From NCBI GenBank assembly GCA_026225055.1, contig JAMFSA010000191.1, forward strand, positions 1-64,000: DNA of 64,000 bases, read 5' to 3'. This DNA is from Mucilaginibacter xinganensis. GTDB lineage: Bacteria > Bacteroidota > Bacteroidia > Sphingobacteriales > Sphingobacteriaceae. Shown here one piece after another: positions 36,553 through 45,573 of the stretch (the stretch's first letter is position 1; every line of letters starts with the position of its first letter). The position numbers and the translations under genes are program-made. The notes under the pieces are model-generated. The model did not search any database and had not been told where the DNA came from. It worked only from the letters and a program-made list of their open reading frames with translations.

Positions 36553-38220
36553 ATGAAAAAGAGAACAGGCTTATTTTTATTTGTGGCAGCTTTGGGATTT
36601 GCTAATCAGGCATTTGCTCAATACCCTGATGTGCCCAAAGCGGTTAAAGCAGAAAGTGATTCAATGATGGCTGCGGCTAATCGTCATTCAGATTCTGCAT
36701 GGAAAGTTGCGTTACCTATTGTACAGGCAGATCAGCGCAGGGGTAAAGTGTATGTGCCATGGGCAGCAAGGCCAACCGATCTTCCGCAAGCAAAAATACC
36801 TGCTTTCCCGGGTGCCGAAGGTGGCGGTAAATTTACTTTTGGCGGCCGTGGTGGTAAAGTTTATGTAGTAACCAGCCTGGCTGATGACGGCCCCGGAACC
36901 TTACGCTGGGCCTGCGAGCAAGGCGGTGCGCGTATCATTGTATTTAACGTTGCTGGTATCATCCGTATTAAAACACCTATAATTGTTAGGGCACCATATA
37001 TTACCATTGAAGGCCAAACAGCGCCGGGCGATGGTGTATGCGTTGCGGGCGAATCATTCTGGGTAAATACACATGATGTTATCATCCGCTATATGCGTTT
37101 CCGCCGTGGCGAAACCAATGTGGGCCGTCGTGATGACGCACTGGGAGGCGATCCGGTAGGAAATATCATTGTCGACCATACTTCTGCAAGCTGGGGATTG
37201 GATGAAAACTTTTCAATGTACCGTCACATGTTTGATCCGGGAGCAGGTATCACACCTGAAAAACTGGGCACAGTTAACATAACTATTCAAAACTGCATTT
37301 ATTCCGAATCATTAGATTACTGGAACCACGCGTTCGGCAGTACTACAGGTGGCGAAAACAGCACCCTTATCCGCAACATGTGGGCCGATAACACAGGTCG
37401 TAACCCGTCGGTTGGATGGAACGGTATTTACACTTTTGTAAATAACGTAGTATTTAACTGGCACCATCGCTCAATGGATGGTGGCGATTATACTACTAAC
37501 TTTAACATCATCAATAATTATTTTAAACCGGGACCTGTTACTCCAAAAGATGAGTTAGTTGGTCACCGTATATTAAAACCAGAATCAGGCCGCAGCAAGC
37601 TTAAAGAAAAATACTTTGGCCGCGTGTATGCTGTTGGCAACATTATGGAAGGTTATCCTGAAATTACCAAAGACCCATGGAATGGTGGTATACAGGTTGA
37701 AGGGCCGGGTGGTAAAGAATTACCGGATGCCGGAGAGTATAAAGACTACATGAAATCTGACGAAATATTCCCAATGGCGCCAGTTACAGTGATGTCGGCA
37801 CAGGAAGCTTACAAATATGTAGTTGAAAATTCAGGTGCAACATTACCACACCGTGATGCTGTTGATATTCGTATAGCAGCACAAGTAAGAACAGGTAAGA
37901 TCACTTATACCGAAATGAAAACTGATACGGATTTCCAGTTTAAAGTACGTAAATTACCTAAGGATTCATACAAATTAGGCATTATAACAGCACCGTGGCA
38001 GGTTGGTGGCTACCCTGTATATAAAGGTACACCTTATAAAGATAGTGATAACGATGGTATACCAGATTCATACGAAATTGCTCATGGCCTTAACCCGCAT
38101 GATGCCAGTGATGCAAGTAAGCTTGCCAAAAATGGCGGTGGCTATACCAATATTGAAGTTTACCTGAATTCAGTTGCAGAAAAGGGAGAGCACCCTATGC
38201 CAAATGGCAAGTTAAATTAA
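36553..38220 (+). CDS. PL1-type pectate lyase-like protein, copy 2
   Basis: I start at the ATG at 36553, which opens a standard signal peptide (MKKRTGLFLFVAALGF... FAQ). The ATG at 36538 would add five residues. The 555-residue product has the same beta-helix core as the copy at 9076-10728: KIPAFPGAEGGG, GGRGGKVYVVTSLADDGPGTLR, HTSASWGLDE, GHRILKPESGRSKLKEKYFG. It also has the same DSDNDGIPDSYE calcium-type loop with NPHDASDAS at the C-terminus. By eye about two thirds of the core is identical. It follows susD and would cut the homogalacturonan backbone; surface or periplasmic location is uncertain. Confidence 0.85.
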   Translation: MKKRTGLFLFVAALGFANQAFAQYPDVPKAVKAESDSMMAAANRHSDSAWKVALPIVQADQRRGKVYVPWAARPTDLPQAKIPAFPGAEGGGKFTFGGRGGKVYVVTSLADDGPGTLRWACEQGGARIIVFNVAGIIRIKTPIIVRAPYITIEGQTAPGDGVCVAGESFWVNTHDVIIRYMRFRRGETNVGRRDDALGGDPVGNIIVDHTSASWGLDENFSMYRHMFDPGAGITPEKLGTVNITIQNCIYSESLDYWNHAFGSTTGGENSTLIRNMWADNTGRNPSVGWNGIYTFVNNVVFNWHHRSMDGGDYTTNFNIINNYFKPGPVTPKDELVGHRILKPESGRSKLKEKYFGRVYAVGNIMEGYPEITKDPWNGGIQVEGPGGKELPDAGEYKDYMKSDEIFPMAPVTVMSAQEAYKYVVENSGATLPHRDAVDIRIAAQVRTGKITYTEMKTDTDFQFKVRKLPKDSYKLGIITAPWQVGGYPVYKGTPYKDSDNDGIPDSYEIAHGLNPHDASDASKLAKNGGGYTNIEVYLNSVAEKGEHPMPNGKLN

Positions 38221-38236
38221 CAGGGTAAAAAGTATA

Positions 38237-41200
38237 ATGATATTATCAAGAATTAAAATTGGTTTATTGTCAGGAAGTCTATTTGTTGGGGGTATGCTTT
38301 TGCATACTCCCGCAATGGCTCAAAAAAACAAGAAATCTGCTCAATCATCTGCGCCGCTTTCTGTTGGCAAGGATGGGAAAATAACTTACCAGGCCGATGA
38401 GAACGGCAACCGCATCCCCGATTTTTCTTATTGCGGGTATATGGCATCTGAACAGCCAATACCTACAATACAGGTAAAAGTGGTTGTGCCGCTTAAAAAA
38501 GGCGATGCAACTCTGCGCATTCAATCCGCATTGGATTATGTGGCATCGTTACCTGTTGGTGCCGATGGTTTTCGTGGCGCGGTATTGCTGAATAAAGGTA
38601 TTTATGAAGTTTATGGCAGCCTGAAAATAAAAGCGTCGGGCGTTGTACTTCGTGGTAGTGGCATGGGTGCCGATGGTACCCTATTGCTGGGTGCCGGAAA
38701 AGACAGGGCGACCCTGGTACAGGTTCTTGGTAAAAACGATCGTAAAAAATCAAAAGAAATTAAAATAGCAGATGCTTATGTACCTGTTAACGCGTTAACG
38801 TTTCATGTTGTCGATCCGAGTGATTTTAAAGCAGGCGATATGATCATCATCCATCGCCCAAGCACTCAGGATTGGATCAACAAATTGGGCACCGATCATT
38901 TTGGCGGTGGCCTTACCGCTTTAGCCTGGAAACCCGGCGAGCGTGATATCAACTGGGATCGTAAGATCACAGCGATAAATGGAAATACCATAACTATTGA
39001 TGCACCTATAACCACAGCCCTTGATAGTACCTATGGCGGTGGCATGGTAGCAAAATATGACTGGCCCGGCAGAATTGACCGTGTTGGTATAGAAAATATT
39101 CGTTTACAATCAGCATATGATGTAAACAACCCCAAGGATGAGGCACATCGCTGGATGGCCATCACCATGGAAAACGTAGCAGATGCCTGGGTTCGCCAGG
39201 TAATATTTGAGCATTTTGCAGGCTCGGCAGTTTTTGTACTGGAAACAGCAAACCGGGTAACAGTTGAAGACTGTAAATCACTTGCCCCTATATCAGAAAT
39301 TGGCGGCTATCGCCGTAATACTTTCTTGACAATGGGGGGGCAAACGCTTTTCCAACGTTTATATTCAGTAAATGGCTTTCATGATTTTGCCACAGGCTTT
39401 TGCGCTCCCGGCCCAACCGCGTTTGTGCAATGTTCAGCATGGCAACCCTATAGCTTCAGCGGCGGTATTGATAGTTGGGCATCAGGCGTATTGTTTGATG
39501 TTGCCAATATTGACGGGCAGGCTTTAAGCTATATAAACCGCGGTCAGGACGGGCAGGGCGCAGGCTGGAATGCAGCCAATAGTGTTGTATGGAATTGCAG
39601 TGCCGCTCATATTGATTGTTATCAACCGCCAACCGCACAAAATTGGTCTTTTGGTTCCTGGGCTCAATTTGGTGGCGATGGCTATTGGAATTCATCAAAT
39701 GAAACACTTTCGCCACGCAGCCTTTATTACGCGCAATTGGCCAACAGGTTAAATAAAGATGTAAGCCAGCAGGCGGGTATCTTACGCATTGAAACCGAAC
39801 CATCAAGCAGCCCAACAGTTGCTGAAGCTGCCGCATTATTGGCAGCAGCCAGAAGGCCAGCCACAACTATAAGCGATTGGGTTGATGGCGCACATAAAAG
39901 AAATCCGATAAGCATAGCATCATCCGGCGCAAAAAGCATTGATGAGGTAGGGTACAAACAAGCAGCAACTCTTGCAATGGCACCCAAAATGAGTGTAACC
40001 AATGGTTGGCTGGTACGTGGAAATATTGTTTTACAAGGTAAACATTTTGAGGCTCCATGGTGGAGCGGCAACGTTAAACCGGAATATTTAAAAGAAGCTA
40101 AACCAGATATTACCCGTTGGGTTCCCGGTCGTACAGGCACCGGCTTGACCGACGATCTTGACGATGTGGCTTCATGGATGCAAAAAGATAATATCATTGT
40201 ACTGGAGCATAACTATGGCCTGTGGTATGAGCGCCGTCGTGATGATCATGAGCGCATCCGCCGTATGGATGGAGATGTTTGGGCGCCTTTTTATGAATTG
40301 CCTTTTGCACGAAGCGGTAAAGAGCTGGCATGGGATGGCTTAAGTAAATACGATCTTACAAAATATAACACATGGTATTGGAGCCGCCTTAAACAGTTTG
40401 CTGATATTGCTGATGAAAAAGGATTGGTGCTGTTCCACCAAAATTTCTTTCAGCATAATATCATAGAGGCAGGCGCGCATTACGCGGATTTCCCATGGAG
40501 GACTGCTAACAATATCAACGGCACAGGATTCCCTGAACCTGTGAACTATGCAGGCGACAAACGCCAATTTATGGCCGAACAGTTTTATGATGAAACCGAC
40601 CCTGCAAGGCGCAAGTTATTGATCGCCTACATTAATAAATGCCTCGATAATTTTGCCGATAATAACGGTGTTATCCAAACCACCAGCGCCGAATTTACTG
40701 GCCCGCTGCATTTTATGCAGTTTTGGGTAGAAACAGTTAAACAGTGGGAAACCCTGCATAAACAGAAAGAGATCATCGGCCTGAGCGCTACAAAAGATGT
40801 ACAGGATGCTATTCTTGCTGATCCCGAAAAAGCGTCAGTTATCAACGTGATCGACATCCGGTATTGGTATTACGAGGGTAATGGCAAAATCTATGCACCT
40901 GATGGCGGGCAAAGCCTTGCACCGCGTCAGGAGGAACGTATATATAAACCGAAAGCACCAACATTTGAGCAGGTTTACCATGCGGTGCATGAGTACAAAC
41001 AGAAATATCCTGATAAGGCCGTATTATACTCTGCCGATGGCTACGACCATTTTGGCTGGGCCGTATTAATAGCAGGCGGTTCATTACCTGCCTTACCTGC
41101 AACAACCGACAAGCAATTTTTGAACGATGTATCAACAATGAAAGGTATTGATCTGCCGGGCAACCCAAAAGATCAATGGGCATTGGGAAATGCTGCCAAA

Positions 41201-41392
41201 GGGTACATCGTTTATAGCAATTCTGATACTATTCATCTCGACCTGGCAGCAAATGCCAGTTATAAAGCAAAATGGATCGACCCAAAAACAGGGGAGGCAT
41301 TACCGGGCGAGAAGCAGGTAAAAGGTAGCAAGGATATTGAAATTAAAACCCCTAAATCAGGCGAGGCTATTTTATGGCTCATCCGTATCTAA
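38237..41392 (+). CDS. Large beta-helix protein with GH140-like C-terminal half (DUF6298-like)
   Basis: A 1051-residue secreted protein with a signal peptide ending near PAMAQ. About residues 85-560 read as a right-handed beta-helix: RIQSALDYVASLPVGADGFRG, GIYEVYGSLKIKASGVVLRGSG, and repeated strands such as VTVEDCKSLAPISEIGG. The second half differs: YNTWYWSRLKQFADIADEKGL and LVLFHQNFFQHN look like a TIM-barrel segment, and the end (KWIDPKTGEALPGEKQVKG) resembles the small beta-sandwich at the C-terminus of GH140 proteins. I do not know an assigned activity; I recall the name DUF6298 for such proteins. It lies 6 nt before the GH140 gene. A lyase or glycosidase on a branched pectin is likely. 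Confidence 0.55.
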   Translation: MILSRIKIGLLSGSLFVGGMLLHTPAMAQKNKKSAQSSAPLSVGKDGKITYQADENGNRIPDFSYCGYMASEQPIPTIQVKVVVPLKKGDATLRIQSALDYVASLPVGADGFRGAVLLNKGIYEVYGSLKIKASGVVLRGSGMGADGTLLLGAGKDRATLVQVLGKNDRKKSKEIKIADAYVPVNALTFHVVDPSDFKAGDMIIIHRPSTQDWINKLGTDHFGGGLTALAWKPGERDINWDRKITAINGNTITIDAPITTALDSTYGGGMVAKYDWPGRIDRVGIENIRLQSAYDVNNPKDEAHRWMAITMENVADAWVRQVIFEHFAGSAVFVLETANRVTVEDCKSLAPISEIGGYRRNTFLTMGGQTLFQRLYSVNGFHDFATGFCAPGPTAFVQCSAWQPYSFSGGIDSWASGVLFDVANIDGQALSYINRGQDGQGAGWNAANSVVWNCSAAHIDCYQPPTAQNWSFGSWAQFGGDGYWNSSNETLSPRSLYYAQLANRLNKDVSQQAGILRIETEPSSSPTVAEAAALLAAARRPATTISDWVDGAHKRNPISIASSGAKSIDEVGYKQAATLAMAPKMSVTNGWLVRGNIVLQGKHFEAPWWSGNVKPEYLKEAKPDITRWVPGRTGTGLTDDLDDVASWMQKDNIIVLEHNYGLWYERRRDDHERIRRMDGDVWAPFYELPFARSGKELAWDGLSKYDLTKYNTWYWSRLKQFADIADEKGLVLFHQNFFQHNIIEAGAHYADFPWRTANNINGTGFPEPVNYAGDKRQFMAEQFYDETDPARRKLLIAYINKCLDNFADNNGVIQTTSAEFTGPLHFMQFWVETVKQWETLHKQKEIIGLSATKDVQDAILADPEKASVINVIDIRYWYYEGNGKIYAPDGGQSLAPRQEERIYKPKAPTFEQVYHAVHEYKQKYPDKAVLYSADGYDHFGWAVLIAGGSLPALPATTDKQFLNDVSTMKGIDLPGNPKDQWALGNAAKGYIVYSNSDTIHLDLAANASYKAKWIDPKTGEALPGEKQVKGSKDIEIKTPKSGEAILWLIRI

Positions 41393-41398
41393 ATAGTT

Positions 41399-42769
41399 AT
41401 GTTAAAAAAAATTGTTCTGATAGGTATTATTTCCTGTTTGCTTTTTTCTATAAAAAGCGATGAAACCAATGTATTGCCCGTTTTAAAAATATCACCTAAT
41501 CACCGTTTTTTTACTGCCGATGCTAAACCATTCTTTTGGCTGGGTGATACCGGCTGGCTGCTGTTTTCCAAACTTAAACGGGAGGATGCTGAAAAGTACC
41601 TGGAAACCCGCCGTCAGCAGGGTTTTAATGTAATACAGGTAATGGTAATCCATAGCCTTTCCGAAACAAATGCCTATGGCGATTCCGCGCTTATCAACAA
41701 AAATATAACTACGCCAAATACCGATAATTCAACAAATAATTATTGGAGTAACATCGATTGGGTACTAAATAAAGCCGCCGAAAAAGGAATATACGTAGCT
41801 ATGGTACCTATTTGGGGTTCGGTAGTAAAAGCGGCGCATACTAACCAGGTACAGGCTAAGGCATATGCCACATTTTTAGCCAACAGGTATAGATCTTACA
41901 GTAATGTGATCTGGATGAATGGCGGTGATATTGCAGGAAGTGATTCAATAAAAGTATGGAATGCCATTGGCAGTACATTGCACATCATTGACACGGCCCA
42001 TTTAATTACGTTCCACCCACGAGGCAGAAAGCAATCATCCATCTGGTTTCATAACGAGTCCTGGCTGAGTTTTAACAGTTTCCAATCGGGCCACAAAAAT
42101 TATAAGCAGGATACCTCAAAGGATGATTTTCATTATGGTGAAGATAACTGGCGCTATGTACAGGTTGATTACAACAAAACACCCATAAAACCCACGCTGG
42201 ATGCTGAGCCATCCTATGAAAAGATTCCTTACGGTCTGCATGATATCAATCTCCCAAAATGGACCGATGCTGATGTAAGGCGCTATGGCTACTGGTCGGT
42301 TTTTGCGGGTGCCAGTGGTTACACTTATGGCAATAATGATGTTATGCAGATGCATAATTCAAAAGACAAGGCCATTGGCGCTTACGGATCAAAAGGCTAC
42401 TGGTATAACTCTATTAATGATCCAGGTGCACAGCAAATGGTTTACCTTAAAAAGTTGATACTATCGCGCCCTTATTTTGAGCGTGTGCCTGATCAATCGT
42501 TGATCGCCGATGGTCAGGGTGTAAAATATAACAGACTGATTGCTACACGTGGTAAAAAATATGCGTTTGTGTACACCTATACTGGCCGCGATATGGATAT
42601 CAACACCACAACTTTGCCTGGAAGTAAAATAAAAGTATCTTGGTATAATCCCCGTAACGGCAATATTACAGCTATCGGCACCTTTAATAAGTCGAAAATC
42701 ACGAAATTTAATCCTCCCGGTACCCCCGCGAATGGTAATGATTGGGTGCTCATACTCGATGCTATATAA
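41399..42769 (+). CDS. GH140 apiosidase-like protein (DUF4038)
   Basis: A 456-residue secreted protein. The N-terminal block KISPNHRFFTADAKPFFWLGDTGW is the DUF4038 hallmark. The TIM barrel continues with RREDAEKYL-type helix, QQGFNVIQVMVIH, YSNVIWMNGGD near 178, and TLDAEPSYEKIPYG near 267. A C-terminal beta-sandwich (ISWYNPRNG-like VSWYNPRNGNITAIG) ends the protein. GH140 enzymes, founded by BT1012, cut the D-apiose linkage that joins RG-II side chains A or B to the galacturonan backbone. This is one of the best RG-II markers in the window. DUF4038 also contains proteins of other activity, so the apiosidase call relies partly on neighbours. Confidence 0.7.
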   Translation: MLKKIVLIGIISCLLFSIKSDETNVLPVLKISPNHRFFTADAKPFFWLGDTGWLLFSKLKREDAEKYLETRRQQGFNVIQVMVIHSLSETNAYGDSALINKNITTPNTDNSTNNYWSNIDWVLNKAAEKGIYVAMVPIWGSVVKAAHTNQVQAKAYATFLANRYRSYSNVIWMNGGDIAGSDSIKVWNAIGSTLHIIDTAHLITFHPRGRKQSSIWFHNESWLSFNSFQSGHKNYKQDTSKDDFHYGEDNWRYVQVDYNKTPIKPTLDAEPSYEKIPYGLHDINLPKWTDADVRRYGYWSVFAGASGYTYGNNDVMQMHNSKDKAIGAYGSKGYWYNSINDPGAQQMVYLKKLILSRPYFERVPDQSLIADGQGVKYNRLIATRGKKYAFVYTYTGRDMDINTTTLPGSKIKVSWYNPRNGNITAIGTFNKSKITKFNPPGTPANGNDWVLILDAI

Positions 42770-42783
42770 ACCTATGAAATGTG

Positions 42784-43725
42784 ATGGCAGGATTTAAATA
42801 CGTATATGGCCTCATTTTAACCAGCATGGTTTTGCTCTCCTGCAATACGCGGAAGGATGTGTACCTTTTCACCTCGTTTAACGAACCTGCAAGCGCTGGT
42901 TTAAGGTTATTATATAGTCACGATGCTTATCACTGGACAGACCTAAACCATATTTTCATCAAACCCGAAGTTGGTGATGCCAAGATCATGCGCGACCCAT
43001 CGATACAACAAGGTCCGGATGGTGTTTATCACCTGGTTTGGACAACCGGTTGGAAAAATGATACCGGCATAGGTTACGCCGAATCAAAGGACCTGATCCA
43101 CTGGTCGGCAGAACAACATTTAAATGTAATGGCTGATGAGCCAACCGCGGTTAATGCCTGGGCGCCGGAGTTGTTTTATGATGATGTTGCAGGTCAGTTC
43201 ATTATCACCTGGGCATCAACCGTACCATTCCGTTTCCCGAAAGGAGAGGAAGATGAAAACAATAATCACCGTCTTTATTATACTACCACTAAGGATTTCA
43301 AAACCTTTGCCCCGGCAAAACTATTTCTCGATCCCGGTTTTAGTGTGATAGACCCTGAGATTGTGAAAATGGACAAAGGCAAATATGTATTGGTGATGAA
43401 GGATAATACCCGGCCAAACCGCAACATCCTCGTAGCTTTCAGTAATAACGCGCTGGGCCCGTATGCTGATTATTCAAAACGCTTTACCGAGCTGTATTCA
43501 GAAGGGCCAACAATAACAAAATCAGGTAATAATTGGTTGATCTATTACGATTCTTATCGCCTTAAAAAGTTCGGCTGTATGCGTACCACCAATTTTAAAA
43601 CATTTGCTGATATAGCCGATTCTGTTAGTATACCGCAGGGCCATAAACACGGTACCATATTTAAAGTGACCGAAAAAACACTGAAACAATTAAAGTTAGC
43701 TGCAGCGATGCCGGTAAACCAATAA
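42784..43725 (+). CDS. GH43-like propeller glycosidase, lipoprotein
   Basis: A protein of 313 residues from the ATG at 42784; a GTG one codon upstream (42781) is also possible. The signal has a lipobox (VLLSC), so it is probably membrane-anchored. The five-bladed propeller is clear: LRLLYSHDAYHWTDLN, MRDPSIQQGPDGVYHLVWTT with the expected catalytic-base Asp, VNAWAPELFYDD, and EGPTITKSGNNWLIYYDSY with a candidate acid Glu. These match GH43-type arabinosidase/xylosidase folds. The product probably removes arabinose or a related sugar from the side chains. GH143 was considered but I prefer the neighbouring gene for that. It is 14 nt after the GH140 gene. Confidence 0.65.
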   Translation: MAGFKYVYGLILTSMVLLSCNTRKDVYLFTSFNEPASAGLRLLYSHDAYHWTDLNHIFIKPEVGDAKIMRDPSIQQGPDGVYHLVWTTGWKNDTGIGYAESKDLIHWSAEQHLNVMADEPTAVNAWAPELFYDDVAGQFIITWASTVPFRFPKGEEDENNNHRLYYTTTKDFKTFAPAKLFLDPGFSVIDPEIVKMDKGKYVLVMKDNTRPNRNILVAFSNNALGPYADYSKRFTELYSEGPTITKSGNNWLIYYDSYRLKKFGCMRTTNFKTFADIADSVSIPQGHKHGTIFKVTEKTLKQLKLAAAMPVNQ

Positions 43726-43728
43726 GAT

Positions 43729-45573
43729 ATGCTTAAAATTAAGATAGCCATATTATTCATAACTATTGCCGTGTGCTGGTCGGCTGCCAAAGCGCAGGAT
43801 ACGGTAAGATACACAGGCAATACCGTTGCTAACGTGGATTACCATAACGGCAGGCTGAGCCCGGTTATCGGCGTACATAACATGCAGATCTTCCGTGCCA
43901 ACCGCGAGCATCCCGACCGGGCAGATGATTTTGGCTTTACCTACAACCACCAGCCCATGCTGGCTTACTGGAACAATACTTTTTATGTAGAATATTTAAG
44001 TGACAAAGTAGGTGAGAGCGTACCACCGGGACAAACATTGCTCATTACCTCAAAGGATGGGGCAACATGGTCAAAACCGACTGTTATCTTTCCGCAATAC
44101 AAAATCCCTGATGGTACAACAAAGGAAGGCCATCCCGGCGTAGCTAAAGACTTGTACGCGGTTATGCACCAGCGCATGGGTTTTTACACTGCTAAATCAA
44201 AACGCTTGCTGGTGTTAGGTTTCTATGGTATTTGTTTGGATGCACATGATGACCCCAACGATGGCAAAGGCATAGGCCGTGTAGTAAGGGAAGTTTATTC
44301 TAATGGGAAATTTGGGTCGATATATTTCATCCACTACAACCCAAAATGGAATGAACAAAATACCTCGTACCCATTTTATAAAACCAGCAAGGATAAAGGT
44401 TTTGTGCAAGCTTGCGACGAGCTGATGGCAAACCCCTTAATGATGATGCAATGGGAAGAGGAAACTGATCGTAACGACCCATTGATCCCGCTTCACAAAG
44501 ATTATAAAGCCTTTAATTTTTACTATTTACCTGATGGCCGGGCGGTGGGCTTATGGAAATATGCCTTAACCGCAATCAGCACCGATAATGGCAAAACATG
44601 GCCAGCAAATGCCAGTCGTGCCCCTCGATTTGTAACCAGTAATGCCAAAATATGGGGGCAGCGTACATCCGATGGTAAATATGCTACAGTTTACAACCCG
44701 TCTGAATTTAGGTGGCCTTTGGGGATCTCCGTTAGTCAGGATGGTTTAAATTACACCAACTTGCTATTAGTTAATGGCGAAATACCAACCATGCGGTATG
44801 GCGGTAATTACAAATCTTATGGTCCGCAATATACCAGGGGGATTGAAGAAGGCAACGGTGTACCACCCGATGGTAAGCTTTGGGTTACTTATAGCATGAA
44901 CAAAGAGGATATCTGGGTGTCATCTATCCCAGTACCGGTCACAGATGTTACCACCGAACAAGCCAACGAGGTATTTAATGACTTGCCCGCCGGTAAGGAA
45001 CTGGAGAAATGGAACACGTACAGCTCATTATGGGCCCCCGCTGCTATTGACAAAGCGCCTGACGGTACTCGTGCTTTAGCACTTAAAGATTGGGATAAAT
45101 TCGATTTTGCAAAGGCTGAAAGAATAGTACCAGAATCAAAAAAACTGATCGCTGATTTTACCATTATCCCGGCACAAAATAATACAGGTATGCTGAATAT
45201 TGAAGTGCAAAATGCCAGTGGCGATGCCGCTTTAAGGTTAACATTCGATTCGACAGGGATTTTCAGGGCAAAAACAGGCTATAGATCTAAAAGTATACTG
45301 AAATACACGGCAAATACGCCTTATCACATCAGCATTAAATTAAATACCGATACCCGTTTTTATACAGTAAATGTAAATGGCAAGGATGTACTTACTGCCT
45401 TGTTCTTCGCGCCGGTGCTTAATGTTAACCGTGTTGTTTTCCGTACCGGTGATACCAGGCGTTTTCCTGATGCAGATACACCAACCGACCAGGATTATGA
45501 TCAGCCTAAAGCCGGAGAACCAGTAGCGCCAGCCGCATTCTATATTAAAACATTTAAAACTACAGGATACTAA
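43729..45573 (+). CDS. Sialidase-like propeller hydrolase, GH143 candidate
   Basis: A 614-residue secreted protein with signal ending AKAQ. It has Asp-box-like repeats (SKDGATWSKP, STDNGKTWPAN, SQDGLNYTN) of the sialidase superfamily through about residue 400, then a C-terminal jelly roll (about 415-600; LNTDTRFYTVNVNGKD). Sialidase-type propellers act on 2-keto sugar acids. RG-II contains two of these, Dha and Kdo. GH143, the Dha hydrolase family, is known to me as the N-terminal part of BT1020, and the length here fits. This is inference, not a recognised signature; an unrelated exo-glycosidase with the same fold is possible. It is 3 nt after the GH43-like gene and overlaps the esterase start by one base. 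Confidence 0.45.
   Translation: MLKIKIAILFITIAVCWSAAKAQDTVRYTGNTVANVDYHNGRLSPVIGVHNMQIFRANREHPDRADDFGFTYNHQPMLAYWNNTFYVEYLSDKVGESVPPGQTLLITSKDGATWSKPTVIFPQYKIPDGTTKEGHPGVAKDLYAVMHQRMGFYTAKSKRLLVLGFYGICLDAHDDPNDGKGIGRVVREVYSNGKFGSIYFIHYNPKWNEQNTSYPFYKTSKDKGFVQACDELMANPLMMMQWEEETDRNDPLIPLHKDYKAFNFYYLPDGRAVGLWKYALTAISTDNGKTWPANASRAPRFVTSNAKIWGQRTSDGKYATVYNPSEFRWPLGISVSQDGLNYTNLLLVNGEIPTMRYGGNYKSYGPQYTRGIEEGNGVPPDGKLWVTYSMNKEDIWVSSIPVPVTDVTTEQANEVFNDLPAGKELEKWNTYSSLWAPAAIDKAPDGTRALALKDWDKFDFAKAERIVPESKKLIADFTIIPAQNNTGMLNIEVQNASGDAALRLTFDSTGIFRAKTGYRSKSILKYTANTPYHISIKLNTDTRFYTVNVNGKDVLTALFFAPVLNVNRVVFRTGDTRRFPDADTPTDQDYDQPKAGEPVAPAAFYIKTFKTTGY

Noticed and set aside
39727..40197. 156-codon open frame on the minus strand
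   Set aside because: It lies antisense inside the beta-helix protein gene, has no recognisable domain or signal and is explained by codon bias of the real gene.
42784..43725. GH143 as the label of this propeller gene
   Set aside because: The MRDPSI, WAPELFYDD and EGPTI blocks read as GH43; the sialidase-like neighbour at 43729-45573 is a better candidate for an enzyme acting on a 2-keto acid sugar.
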